A DNA stretch of 64,000 nucleotides, taken from the NCBI RefSeq assembly GCF_030272615.1, contig NC_081410.1, positions 144,059,349 to 144,123,348 on the forward strand, given 5' to 3'. Source of the DNA: Cryptomeria japonica. Its lineage: Eukaryota > Streptophyta > Pinopsida > Cupressales > Cupressaceae. Below the pieces are notes generated by a model. That model was not told the DNA's origin. It searched no databases and saw only the letters and a list, made by a program, of their open reading frames with translations. The position numbers were made by a program, and so were the translations under genes. This document shows positions 34,752-45,930 of this stretch, one piece after another (the first letter of the stretch is position 1; each line of letters begins with the position of its first letter).

Positions 34752-35810
34752 CCCGGAATTGAACATTTTAAATTTAATTAAATAGAATTGAGTGAAAGTC
34801 TATACTTATAGTCTATGACTCCATAGACTATAAATCTCTTTTTCGGGCGGAATTTTAAAATGATTTAGTAGACTTTAAAAACAAACCAAAAAAGTAACAT
34901 GAGTATGGTGATGTGCCAGAAAAAATGGTAGAAGTCGTGGGACCCACTTCATCGAAAAATAGGTACCATCAACCATTGGATGAACAAAGATCAACGGCTA
35001 GGGTGGATTTTGGCCCGAATGTGGGAAGCGAACACCTTTCTAAGAACTTCACCCGGAATTGGACATTTTAAATTTAATTAAATATAATTAAGTCTAAAAA
35101 TCTCTTTTTCGGGCAGAATTTTAAAATGATTAAATAGACTAAAATTCAAACCGGAAAAGTGACACGAGTATGGTGACGTGCCAGAAAAATGGCAAAAGTC
35201 ATGGGACCCACTACATCTTAAAACATGTACCATCGACCGTTGGATGAACAAAGATAAATGGCTAGGGTGGATTTCGGCCTGAATGTGGGAAGTGAACACA
35301 TTTGGGAGAATTTCGCCCGAAATTGGACATTTTAAATGTAATTAAATACAATTAAGTTTATAAAGCTTTTTTTGGGGCGGAGGTTTAAAATGATTAAATA
35401 GACTAAAAATCAAACCGAAAAAGTGACACGAGTATGGTGACGTGCCTGAAAACTGGCAGAAGTGATGGGACCCATGACAACTGACAATAGGTACCATCAT
35501 CCGTTGGATGAGCAAAGATCAATAGCTTAGGGTGGATTTCGGCCCGAATGTGGGAAGTGAACACATTTGGGAGAACGTCGCCCGGAATTGAAATGTTTTA
35601 AATTTAATTAAATATAAGTAAGTCTGTAAAGCACTTTTTCAGATGGAAGTTTAAAATTATTAAACAGACTTAAAAAACACACCTGTAAAGTCACAACAGG
35701 TACCTTGGTCCCTCATCCATTGGATGAGCAAAGATCAACAGCTTAGGGTGGATTTCGGCCCGAATGTGGGAAGTGAACACATTTGGGAGAACTTCGCCCG
35801 GAATTGAGCA
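34752..35810 (+). repeat. Tandem array of four roughly 215-300-bp units
   Basis: Units begin CCCGGAATTG at about 34752, 35052, 35316 and 35581, with a fifth start at 35797. Each holds TTTAAATTTAATTAAATA, GGGCGGAATTTTAAAATGA, GTGACACGAGTATGGTGACG, GTACCATC(A/G)(A/T)CC(A/G)TTGGATGA, GGGTGGATTT(T/C)GGCC and GTGAACACATTTGGGAGAA. The array lies 530 bp upstream of the long ORF at 36344. Confidence 0.9.
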
Positions 35811-35822
35811 TATTACATTTAA

Positions 35823-36015
35823 TGTCGTCAGAAATTTAGAATTTATACTGAAGTATTGAATGTTTTGTCCTTCGGCATCGAATAGTTATTAATAATAATT
35901 AATAAAATTACAACATGATTCTTAATGTCCTCAAAATTTATACTGAAGTAATGAATGTTTTGTCCTTCGGCATCAAATAGTTATTAATAGTAATTAATAA
36001 AATTACAACATGATT
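35823..36015 (+). repeat. 95-bp direct tandem duplication
   Basis: ATTTATACTGAAGTA...TTGTCCTTCGGCATC...ATTACAACATGATTCTT occurs twice, 95 bp apart (35841 and 35936), with few differences. It is therefore a recent duplication just upstream of the long ORF; 36016-36343 holds no gene. Confidence 0.9.
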
Positions 36016-36343
36016 CTTGATATTTTGCCCTTTAGGTTTTACTTTTCTACTTTTTAGAGTTTTCAAAATAAGAGACTTGTAAATCATAATCGTCTTTCAT
36101 TTCTTGGATAAACCTGTAAATCGAGGGAGATTCAGAAACAACTACTAGATTGAGGAATGCAAGTTGCAACAGAGACTGTCTGTGCCAATCTAGTGAAATA
36201 GAAATTCCAATTTTCGGGTAAAATCTAGAACACCTACATCCCGCCTTTTTTGCTTTTGGTAATCTCGTGGTCCAATTTGAGGGTTAGCATTTTCAGGTTT
36301 TTATCTAGCTACCTAGCATTATTTTGAATTATTAACAATAATA

Positions 36344-39300
36344 GTGATGGGGAAAATGGGAAGCAGTAGTTCAACAAGAAGCCAAGTGAAAAACAAAATG
36401 TACCTTAACCTAACCAAACTGGTTAAAACACCCGGTTTCACTGATGAATACCATGATATTTATGACCCTGCTATCCATGGTGAAAAGTGTATCATAGATA
36501 TTAGATATACATTGTCTAGTAAGGGGGCAGATGCATCCAGGGCAAATTTTACTATTTTCAACCCAATGTTACAACAAAAAACAAATAAAATCGCATCGTG
36601 GGATGTTGGATTGGGAAGCATGGTGTTACCTGAAGTATTCCCTTGCCTTGATTTTGTCATGGTCTGCGTCGAAATTTATGATGAAGATAAAAAAGCAATT
36701 GTCAATAAAAATACAAAAGAGGAAATTCTATCCATAAACGAGGGAGAATTTGCTCGTTTGTTGAACCTAGGATTTGAAGCCCAAAATTCAAACATCCAAA
36801 TTGACCTTGAAAAGCTGGCAGGGAATTATGAGAGTCTTGATCCAAGTCACAGAGATTCATTTATCAAAGGTCTAATAAAGATTGGTACTAGTATTGTGTT
36901 GGATCAGAATCATAAGCCTCCTTATGATTCTAAATTTTTTGTTCCATGGGTTGAGGATACTATTTCCTTGCTATCATTTTGCCTGGGATTGGAAAATGAT
37001 AGGGAAGTGGGTGCAAGCCTTCTTGAAATGATTTATAATATCCATTGTGCAAGTCAGCCAGTAAGATATAATTTTATTGATCACATTGTAAAATCCATGC
37101 AAAAACAATTACTTATGATAAAAAAAGGTTCCTGTAAGACATTTAGGTTCTCATCCTACTTGTGCTATCTCCTTCTATCCAAGTATCGTGCAATATTTGA
37201 GACCAACAAGCTTCAAATTGTGAGTTATAAGATTGATGAGAAGATTGGGAAGAGAACAGACTATCCAATATATGATTGGAGCCCAAAGATAAGGATGCAT
37301 GATAACAGAAAGAACTACAACCATTTTGTAGACGTCTTTTTGGCACCAATGTATAATGAAATTAAAAGCACTCCAATGCCTATGTTGCCTATGTCTTGTA
37401 GAGATTGAATTCAACTCGGAAGTCAAATACAATTGGCTGACTGGTTCTTCATGGAAGAATTCACTGTGTTAAGGTTTTACGGATCGACAGTAAAACCATA
37501 CAGACTTCCAATACATATGACAGAGAGGGTATTTGCATTAGAGTATGTATGGCAATTGGAGAGCACAGATAGGCACTTCCATGGTCAAAAAAAAGAAGAG
37601 AATATTTCCTTCCTTGCCATTCTCATGTGGAGGGTTCACATTTGAGAGAAAAGCATTCATTGTGGCACATGATTTTGTGACAGTTTTTAACTTTGGTGAT
37701 GAGTGTCTCTGGCAGTATGATCTAATCAGTGTAGTTCAAGCAAGGCTTAAGAAAAATGGGAACTCTTCAACGTTATGTCAACATGAAAGTAAACCATTGC
37801 TAGAAAAGCTTAGAAACAAGGACTCCTGGGATGAAGTTAAAAAAGAGATGGAGAAAATTGCAGCTGACAATAACATTTCAATAGAAGAAATTTCATCACA
37901 AATTATGGAGGGCCAGGGCATCCAAAATAGGAGGTCCTACAATTTCTACATAAAATCTGCTAATCCATCTAAGAAAACTATTCCCAAATCAATTCTGCAT
38001 GAATGTAAAGAGAATTATTGGACTCAAACCAAAATAAATGATTTTTCGACTATGAGGAGGAATCTCGGTGAACCAAAGACAAGTGCAAAATTAGATAGCA
38101 TCGATGAGGATGAAGAGTTTAGAAAATTGTGGAATATGGAGCATCCCACAACATCATATGATAGGAGTGAAGATGTTGATTAGTATGAGCCTGAGGTTGA
38201 GCCCACTCAAACAACTACTACAATCCCTAAAATATTAGGTGCAGTCAATGAGGCAATGAAAGAGAAATATATCAAAGGGTCAAGCATTGTGGAAAAAATG
38301 GGATTTGAAGGTGGTGGTCTAGGTCCCAAAGGAGAGGGTATTTGGTATCCACTTTAGGTACAAAATCCATCAGGGTCAAAATCAAAAGGTCCTTATAGAC
38401 CAGTCATTGGACTTGATTCTTCAGATTCATCAAGGATAGGTACTACTCATTACCCTCAAGGTCCACCTACATTTGTTTCTAGTTCAAATCCACAACCACC
38501 ACCACATCATGGTATTCCCATTGGTGGTGAATTAAGTGCCACTGCCACTGGTGGGGAATCTGGGGATAGTATTCCTATTATTGTTCAGTCAAGTGCCACT
38601 GTGATTGGTGTTGGACAAGGGTAACAACAAAATATCTCTCGCAAGAGGCCACTAGAGGTAGATACTCAATCTCATACTATTGAGATTCCTATATCAAGTG
38701 CCACTAACACTACAAATCAATCATTTGCAGCTCTAGATCGCACACCTCAAAAGACTATGAAAACTACACATGAAAGTGTCAGTGGGAGTGGGACAGCATC
38801 AGGAACTATTGTTGGTAATCCTATTCCTGGTCAAGCATTAGTTAAAACCACAGGAATAAGTGGAACTGGAGCCTATCTTATTCCTATGTCACCTTTCAAA
38901 CATTCAATTGCTTCAGCAACCCCAGATTTTCAATTTTGTGATTACTATGAAAAATTTGAACACATGACAAAAGCAAATAAAGAGAAAAAAGAAAGCATTT
39001 CGTAGGAATTTCGTGTCTGAAGTTGTAAATGAACAACCTGCAAGGAACAGGGTATTTCCAACATATGACCCATAGAAAGATATGATGGAGTTCATGGTTG
39101 TTATACCCCCGGGCCCATCTAAAGATAAAAATCCACCACATAGTCAGATAGATCCCTCTCAATTTCAAGTTAGCACCCTCCAAATGGATTTCTCCAAACT
39201 ACATAATGTGGACAAAATTAGTGTGTCAAAAAGGACTAACGAAGTGGTCTACACTTCACTACTAAAGGTGGAGAGAGAAAAAAATAAATTGGAGAAACAA

Positions 39301-40386
39301 ATAGAAAAGTTACAGGCAGACCTGAAAAATGAGAAATCAAGGAGGAAAGCAACAGATAGCAAGTGCAATGAATTATAGAAAAGGATAAAAAATTCGGGCT
39401 CTGCAGTAGAAATTGCAAAGTAGGACAAGAAGGATGCATAAATGAAGGACCTGACACAAAAACTGGCTAAAAGCAGTAATAAAACTGTTGAGGAAAAAAC
39501 CAGTTTTCAAAAATTATACAAAAGTTATGAGTCTGCTACCGCCGAAATGAAAAAATTACAGGACCTATTGGATCATGGGAAGGAAAAAGAAAAACATTTG
39601 CAAGAGGAAGTAGAGGAAGAAAGAAAAAAATGTGCACAAATGAAAGAAGACCTACGCAATGTAAATGATAAAATAAAAACTTTGGATGATAGATTGAAAG
39701 ATAATATGAAAAATACAACAAAGTATATACAAGAAAACATTTCGTGGCAAATAATGTAGAGGAGTGAGAAGTTGTGTGAATGGTTTCAATTGACTGAAAG
39801 TATGAGACAATTTTTTTTTTAAATCAAAGGGCACTATGAGAAGAGCACACATGTTTATTCAAAAGAGGAAATGGCAAAAAAGATTCTGAAAGTAGTCTAC
39901 AGTTCCAGTGACAGCTACTTGGCATCCAAGGTAATTAAGAGCTGCATTGATGCCACAATTAAGACATCATCTATCATTCAAAAATGCCAGAAGCTAAGGG
40001 AAACATCAGAAGTTATGGACAGTTGTGGAAAAAAGATAATGAAGCTACAAGAAAAGAAAAATAATTTGATTAAACTTGGTTTGCCTAAGCCTGTTGACAC
40101 AAAAAATAAATTCATTGGAGAAGAAGCTTACAAAAAATTCATGGAGAAAAAAATGAAGTCTAATTTAGACTTGCTTCCAAAGGACACAACTCCCAAAAGC
40201 TTTCTGGAATTCATCCAACCATTTACAACTCTAAATTCGCTATTGGATGAAACAATGATGTCAAGTAAATCTTCTAAATATGGAATGTTGACGAAGTTGG
40301 AGTTGACTTTCCATAGTTTACAGAATATTGACCTTCCATCAGACGAGGAGTGGAGCACCCTACAAAAACTGGCACAAAATTCTTAA
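36344..40386 (+). pseudogene. Long G-patch/coiled-coil ORF relic of element F
   Basis: About 1350 codons are readable. From the ATG at 36344 the frame runs 354 codons to a TGA, then continues in frame to about 37590. There an A8 run (37587-37594) shifts reading to the frame that continues to about 39000, and the final frame runs 39001-40386. Parts in order: a folded-looking N-terminal region (YDPAIHGEKCIIDIRYTLSS; SINEGEFARLLNLGF); a second part (FTFERKAFIVAHDFVTVFNF); a G-patch at about 38272-38355 (EKMGFEGGGLGPKGEGIW); a Ser/Thr/Gly/Pro-rich linker to about 38900; a Lys/Glu coiled coil at about 39230-39720; and a helical C-terminus ending LQKLAQNS. Ten internal stops, only one of them TGA. 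I recognise only the G-patch, so a role in binding element nucleic acid is inference. It is convergent with the transposase gene. Confidence 0.65.
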
Positions 40387-41495
40387 GAATCATAGTATGT
40401 ATTGCACAATTTTCTTCTTTTATTCTTAATTTCAAGGTTTTTTTTTTTCCTGTTTGCTATTTTGCTAATCCAGCCTATGAATCTAATTTATGAATAGGAA
40501 AAAAATAGCACTCGCTATTGCTATTTTGCTAATCCAGCCTATGAATCTATGATGCACAGTGCAAAACTTCAGCCAGTAAATTTGTATTCTCAAATTCTCC
40601 CTTGCTTTAACATTTATGTATTTCTCTATTTCTGATTAGTATATTTTAGGCACTTCTATAGCTATTATCTATGTTTAATTTGTCATGACTCATGGCGTGA
40701 ATTATTATTTAATTTTGAACTCTGTTTTTTGAACAAGAGACATTAAACATGTAGCAGATGTTAAATTGCTAATACGGCCTGTGATGGCCATATAAATATG
40801 TGTTGAGTTTGTGATTTTGATGTTCAGTGTTCACATGTTGCAAACTTGCAATTCGACCTGAAGTTGTTGTTGCTCCCTTGTTTCTATAAAAGGGAATTCA
40901 GGGTCATTTGCAATTTTGCAAAGGGTTCTGAAACTTTGTATTCACTTTTGCATAGACATTGGAGAATCACACAGGAGTTGTTGTTGCTCTCTTGTTTCTA
41001 TAAAAGGGAATTCAGAGTCATTTACAAAGGGTTCTGAAACTTTGTATTCACTTTTGCAATTGGCATGTAGAATCACAGAGATTGGTGTATTACTATTGAA
41101 TGAATTGTATCATATGGCTATATTTTGAAAGAATTAATGAAAATCTAAGTTCTCGACATGTGTATTACTATTGAATGAAATTTATCATATGGTTCTGAAA
41201 TATATCACACAGATTTGAGACTCAAACATGTATAAATAAACAATAAACATCTCTGTATCAATAAGCACATTATGGTTTTTTTTTATTATGTTATTTTAAA
41301 TCTGGAAATAGAAAGTTGAAAAATAAAATTACAAATCAATATTAAATTCTAATTGCAAAAAGTAATATGCTTTTGTAATATGAATGATGAGATACAGTAA
41401 TAAGATTAATAAATACCAATCTCTTATAGTTGTCATTCATCCTCATCAAATTCAGTGCTTTCTTGATTCTCATCTGTGGTTTCTTTACTCTGAGT
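40387..41495. other. Convergent intergenic region with small duplications
   Basis: Lies between the 3' ends of the two main F genes. TTTTGCTAATCCAGCCTATG is repeated near 40459 and 40522. A roughly 115-bp unit (GTTGTTGTTGCTC...TATAAAAGGGAATTCAG...TTTGTATTCACTTTTGCA) is duplicated at about 40862 and 40976. GTATTACTATTGAATGAA recurs at 41087 and 41161. The poly-T stretch near 40439 and A-rich tail sequences suit two 3' UTRs. Confidence 0.6.
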
Positions 41496-44064
41496 CTAAG
41501 TCTGCATATCTTCGCCGAACTGCATCTCAATGCTACCAGTAGGTCCACTAGTCCCACTGGCACTTTGGTTTGAAGTGTTGCCCAAACCTCTTCTTTCACA
41601 TTTGGACCTCCAGATTTGCAGTGCCCTATCATAAGGAAAAGTGTGGACATCATACCTGGATGTATAGAGCCTCAAGCAATTTTCCAAATTTATGTCTAGT
41701 TTTTTTCTTAGCTTTGATTTTAGGAACCCCAAAGCACTGAAAACTCTCTCATCTTCCACCAAACCCAATATCATGGTAAGACATAAAGCAGCAAGCTTCA
41801 CATGTTCTGGCATTGAATCACGCAAGGATGTGTTCTCAACTATATATTTTCAAACCCTTGTTACTGATCCCTCTTCGCAGGGGTTCTCCATTTTGGCATA
41901 TTGTTGTTTCATAGTGTATGCAAAATGAGATGATTGCTCTCAAAGATGAGTTTTGTCTAATATTCCATTTATAGTTACTCCATTCAATTCTCTGGATATG
42001 CAAAATTGTTTTATCAAAGTCAGTAGCTTACTTCAAAAATCAAATGCACTCTTGAGGCTCCAATAATGAGGAAACACAATAGACATGGCTTCGAGTAGGT
42101 TATCAGGAGGGAATCTGCTTCTAATTTCTAAGGAAAGATCATATGCAATTTTCTTCATAGAAGTAGTTACAGTCTCAACAATCTTGTCGAAATCTTCCTT
42201 TGTAACTCTTGCTAGTTTCTTCCTGGGGCACTTTCTTGGTTCCTCGGGGTCAACCGTGGCATAGAAGTGCATTGGTATCTCAATTCCCCATACATTGGCA
42301 CATACCTCCCCATCTGCACCGATTTGTAAAAAGTTATCAGGATTGTTCAAATCTGTGAGTGTCCGCCACTTAACAAATTTTTTATTAGATAGTGTTGGTT
42401 GATTTCGATAGAGATTATCGAGGGTCATGCATGTCATCTTACGCAGCGTAGCATATTCTGCAATATACAGAGCTCTTTTTTGGGCAGCCTTCATAATATT
42501 CCTCATTTCCTCTAGCATGGGTAGAAGAGCTGCTAAAGTTAAGAGTGTCTCTAAATTACTTAACCTACCAAGAAGTTCAGGAAATTTCGGTTGATCTGAT
42601 TCATCACGAGTTGTGTGAAATAGTCCAATCAAGGATGGAATTCTAAAAACACTCGATGTGTTGGACCATCCAAAGAGATCCATCTGGTATCATTATCCTT
42701 GATAAGCTTGTTCCCATCAGTTAATCCATCAGCAAAGTGTTGAAATTCCATAAATTGCTTGGGACTTCGACAGAAGTGTGAGTAGAGCTCTCTGATTAAA
42801 ATTTCAATTTTTTTAACCGAAGCAAACTTGCTCACAATTCCAAAAGCTAGATTCATTCTGTAAGCCATGTAATGAATTGCAATAATGTACGGTGCAAATG
42901 AAGTTTCAATCTTTGTACAAAGACTATTCCTATGACCTTGCATTACTTGAAGCTCCATCTGCTCCAACACAAACCAATTTTTTGGCTACCGTCATGTCAT
43001 CCATACCTCCATATTCAATTAAACTTCTCTTTACTAGTTGAAATAAATTTTCCATTGTCGCACTCTCCTTCATTTTAGCAATAGATAGTAGATGAGGTTG
43101 GCGGGTATGATTCTCTACAATATAAACATGCATACATACCCATGAAGTATTGTCTACTATCGTAACTTCGTCTAAAGAAAATGCAATGAAGTTTGACTCT
43201 CTTATTTTTTTCCTGTACATCTTCTATTTCAACCTCAGCAAGACAACTTGCCCATTCCCATCCACTGTTTACTGACCAGTGTCTATTAGGATAGTTAGGA
43301 ACTTTTAAAAAGTGTAATAAACCACTAGTTGATGGGAAATCTATCATAGCACGCCCTCTTCTCAAAATATGAAAAACAACGCTTAACTAAACAACTTTTC
43401 CCAGTTGTTCTATTTGCATTGCTTTTCCAAAAACAACTTCAATAGAACCTTTAACTTCAGCAGGCTTCGTCTATAATTTCTCATGAAAATAATACTCTTC
43501 GGCATTCCTCACATGCTTACATTCATCCTTTGTTTTCCATCTTATCACTAATTTTTCAACCCCGTCTATCATTTGTTTTTCATAAACTTTACCCATATGC
43601 TTTTTTATGGTGTCAAATTTTAGCTGCAACCTAATTTCCTTCTTATTTTTCCAAGTGCAAATCTTACACCTACATTCTATTGAAGGCTCGCCTTCAATTG
43701 GATTCTCCACTGGTTAAATGAATGGATACTTCAATGCCCAATTAATTTGAAAATTCCTAATAGACATATCCCACTCCCGATCCTTTTTTTATTGTGGTTC
43801 ACCATTTTTTGATATGGCTTTTCTTTTCCCCTTCCGTGCATTATCATCAATAGAATTATCACCCAAGTCAATTATATCATTCCGGCTAACTTGGGTATCT
43901 ACCAGATAATCTTCTTCAAGATCATCCTGATCTGAGATATCAGGTTTGCCGCCATCTTCAACATGCGGTGTAGGTGGCAAATTTTGTACTTGTACTTGTG
44001 ATGATGTACCTTCCTGATTTTCACCAGTACCATAATCTTTTCCAATGCCAAAGTACGAAGACAA
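41496..44064 (-). pseudogene. hAT-type transposase relic
   Basis: Would cut and paste the element by a DDE mechanism in the nucleus. Read on the minus strand: an acidic N-terminus (start MSSYFGIGKDYG, 44064); a BED-like zinc-finger region (CKICTWKNKK...IKKHMGK, about 43670-43610); the first catalytic Asp in FSLDEVT (about 43171); GADGASS (about 42965); the hAT-typical DTRW at 42680-42691; and the C-terminal dimerisation block EDERVFSALGFLKSKLRKKLD (about 41760-41695). The order fits the plant hAT/DUF4371-like branch. Breaks: stops near 43786, 43717 and 43471, a frameshift at an A7 run near 43205, another near 42935, and further stops before 41825. Family assignment is by motif; no search was run. 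Confidence 0.78.
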
Positions 44065-44429
44065 CGTTCTACTTTTTGTTGTCCTCTCCTAGCCTTCCCC
44101 ACATTCAGGTTTCCTACCCCTCTTCCTATTCAACATCTCCAATGAAATAAGGCTGCCGAAAAAATATCAATTTGCTGAAGAAGCAATAATAGACTATAAT
44201 GTATAATATACTAGTTCAAAAATATGATCGCTCACCTTTAGGCTTTAGGTAACTAGCAGTTGCCAATAGAGTCAACAACAATGATTTTCCTTGGTCTGAA
44301 ACTTCACTATTGATCAGAATTCAGAGCCTAGAACCCACCAGATTGTGTTGAGATAGATCTGATCTTTGTATGTATTTATACCAATCCTTATATGGCAAAT
44401 TCCGTAAGAATTTACCAGTATACAAATAT
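44065..44429. other. Upstream region of the hAT-type gene
   Basis: Noncoding; would hold the transposase promoter on the minus strand. No clear TATA box could be chosen. Confidence 0.35.
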
Positions 44430-44917
44430 TTGGCGAATCTCGTGTAATTATAACGTGACTTATGTAATTTTTGAGGTGATTATAGGTCGTCCAAATATGA
44501 CTTACGTAATTTTTGAGGTAATTATAGGTCGTCCAAATAATAGGCAAATAGCGAATACAATATAGTTGGCGAAAGTTGGGGTGACTGGAGACATGCATCG
44601 GTAAGATGTCAGGCGAATTGGGTCCCCTTGGATAACAAATCTTCACATGCCTATAGGTGAATTAAGGTCATCTATTAAGGCAACCTTGGAGAGTGTAGGC
44701 GAAATAATTAAATTTACCGTGTGTCCACCATATATTGTATTGGCGAAATCATCGCATGGAAACATTTAATTGCATAAAACATATGGCGATCGGGCTGTGA
44801 CATTGACAAAAATTGATAATGTTCTGGAGACATGGCCACCCCCAGATGGTACCAAATATTCGCCATTTCCGACAGGGCCAACGTGAAAAATTTGCCATTG
44901 GCGAATATTCGCCACTA
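44430..44917 (-). repeat. Right subterminal GGCGAA array of element F
   Basis: GGCGAA/GGCGAT cores lie near 44432, 44568, 44612, 44698, 44742 and 44785; the reverse form TTCGCCA is at 44859-44865. A perfect 16-bp palindrome TGGCGAATATTCGCCA at 44899-44914 sits three bases from the candidate end. A roughly 60-bp unit (GTGACTTATGTAATTTTTGAGG...ATTATAGGTCGTCCAAATA) is also duplicated at about 44454-44540. Confidence 0.8.
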
Positions 44918-44933
44918 AAGTAATCACTGTTAT

Positions 44934-45862
44934 TGTTGGTAAATGACACTCATCCAGTGAATTTTGGTGCATGGATAATGGTTTAGGGTTGTCATTGATG
45001 GAAACTCTTCATGAGAATCCTATTCAGTAGCTATAGTTTCTGGAGGAGTGGTCCAATAACTAGTAATCTAGCTCCAATAATTCAAGCTAAGAAGAACAGA
45101 TTTGTTTCAGAAGCTTTCAAGTGATTGTGGTGATGAGATTCATGCATCAGATGATAGGGTCAACTTATAGAGATCATTTTGTCATCTTTTGGGTGATCCG
45201 CATGTGTTTTTGGTGATCTAATTCAAGTCAACTCATTTTTACACATTATATTACAGGTCGACTTGAAAAAAAATTTATTTGTGGTTGCGGATATATAAGA
45301 CTGATGTAGAAGATCTTTTTGGTGTATGATGTGAGCGAGTTGTGATCGAGAATCCCTTTTGGTGTAGTTTCACATGTGCAGTATTGATCCGATAGCTGAC
45401 TAAGATAAAAAAATAAATAGAGAAGAGCTACAGAGTAGATATAGTCAGAGTTTTGCACTAAACTAGAACTCATCTAGGCATTGTTTGATGTTATTTTGAA
45501 TTTAAATCATTGTAATTCATTATTGTAATTGATTTGTAAGGCAGTGAGCCTTTCGGGGTAGTAGCCCTTATTGTAATTTAGTTTTAAGCTCTAGGAAAAG
45601 TGCATTCCCCTTTTGTAATATTGTTTTGCTACTGGCCATAGTAGAATAATATTATTGGTTCAAATCCCACTGTGGTTTTTCCCACTTGGTTTTCCACGTA
45701 AAAATCCTAGTGTTATGATTTTGTGGTTAATTATCTCATGTTTCTGGACTTTACTTTCTTGCATATGCTTCCAGTGGTTTGAGATTAAGTCAAAAAATTT
45801 ATTTGCCAGTAGATCACCGATTCACCCCCCCCCCCCCCTCTTAGTGATCCTTGATTCCAACA
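44934..45862 (+). repeat. C 5' LTR
   Basis: TGTTGG...CCAACA, 929 bp. TATATAAG at 45292-45299 is conserved in the 3' LTR (61701). A run of C followed by CTCTTAGTG lies about 30 bp before the end. Confidence 0.9.
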
Positions 45863-45864
45863 AT

Positions 45865-45877
45865 TGGTATCAGATCC
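45865..45877 (+). other. C primer binding site
   Basis: TGGTATCAGATCC, two bases after the LTR; an initiator tRNA-Met-type site with one or two changes from TGGTATCAGAGC. Confidence 0.85.
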
Positions 45878-45930
45878 TAGTTCCTCTGAGGAAGCCTAAT
45901 CACTTGAGGAAGGCCTGGAAGATTGAATCA

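Larger units (their letters stand above)
31197..44917. mobile_element. Element F: large hAT-like DNA transposon with accessory genes
   Basis: Both flanks carry arrays of the motif T/AGGCGA(A/T), absent from the middle, as expected of subterminal transposase-binding repeats. The candidate ends read TAGGG at 31197 and, on the opposite strand, TAGTG at 44917, compatible with the loose hAT terminal rule YARNG. Inside are a minus-strand hAT-type transposase relic, a convergent long plus-strand G-patch/coiled-coil relic and two smaller unrecognised relics. I could not find a matching 8-bp duplication, so the ends are provisional; element C follows 16 bp beyond the right end. Confidence 0.55.

Noticed and set aside
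40846-41128. Small ORFs with repeated peptide segments
   Set aside because: They arise from a roughly 115-bp noncoding duplication between convergent gene ends.
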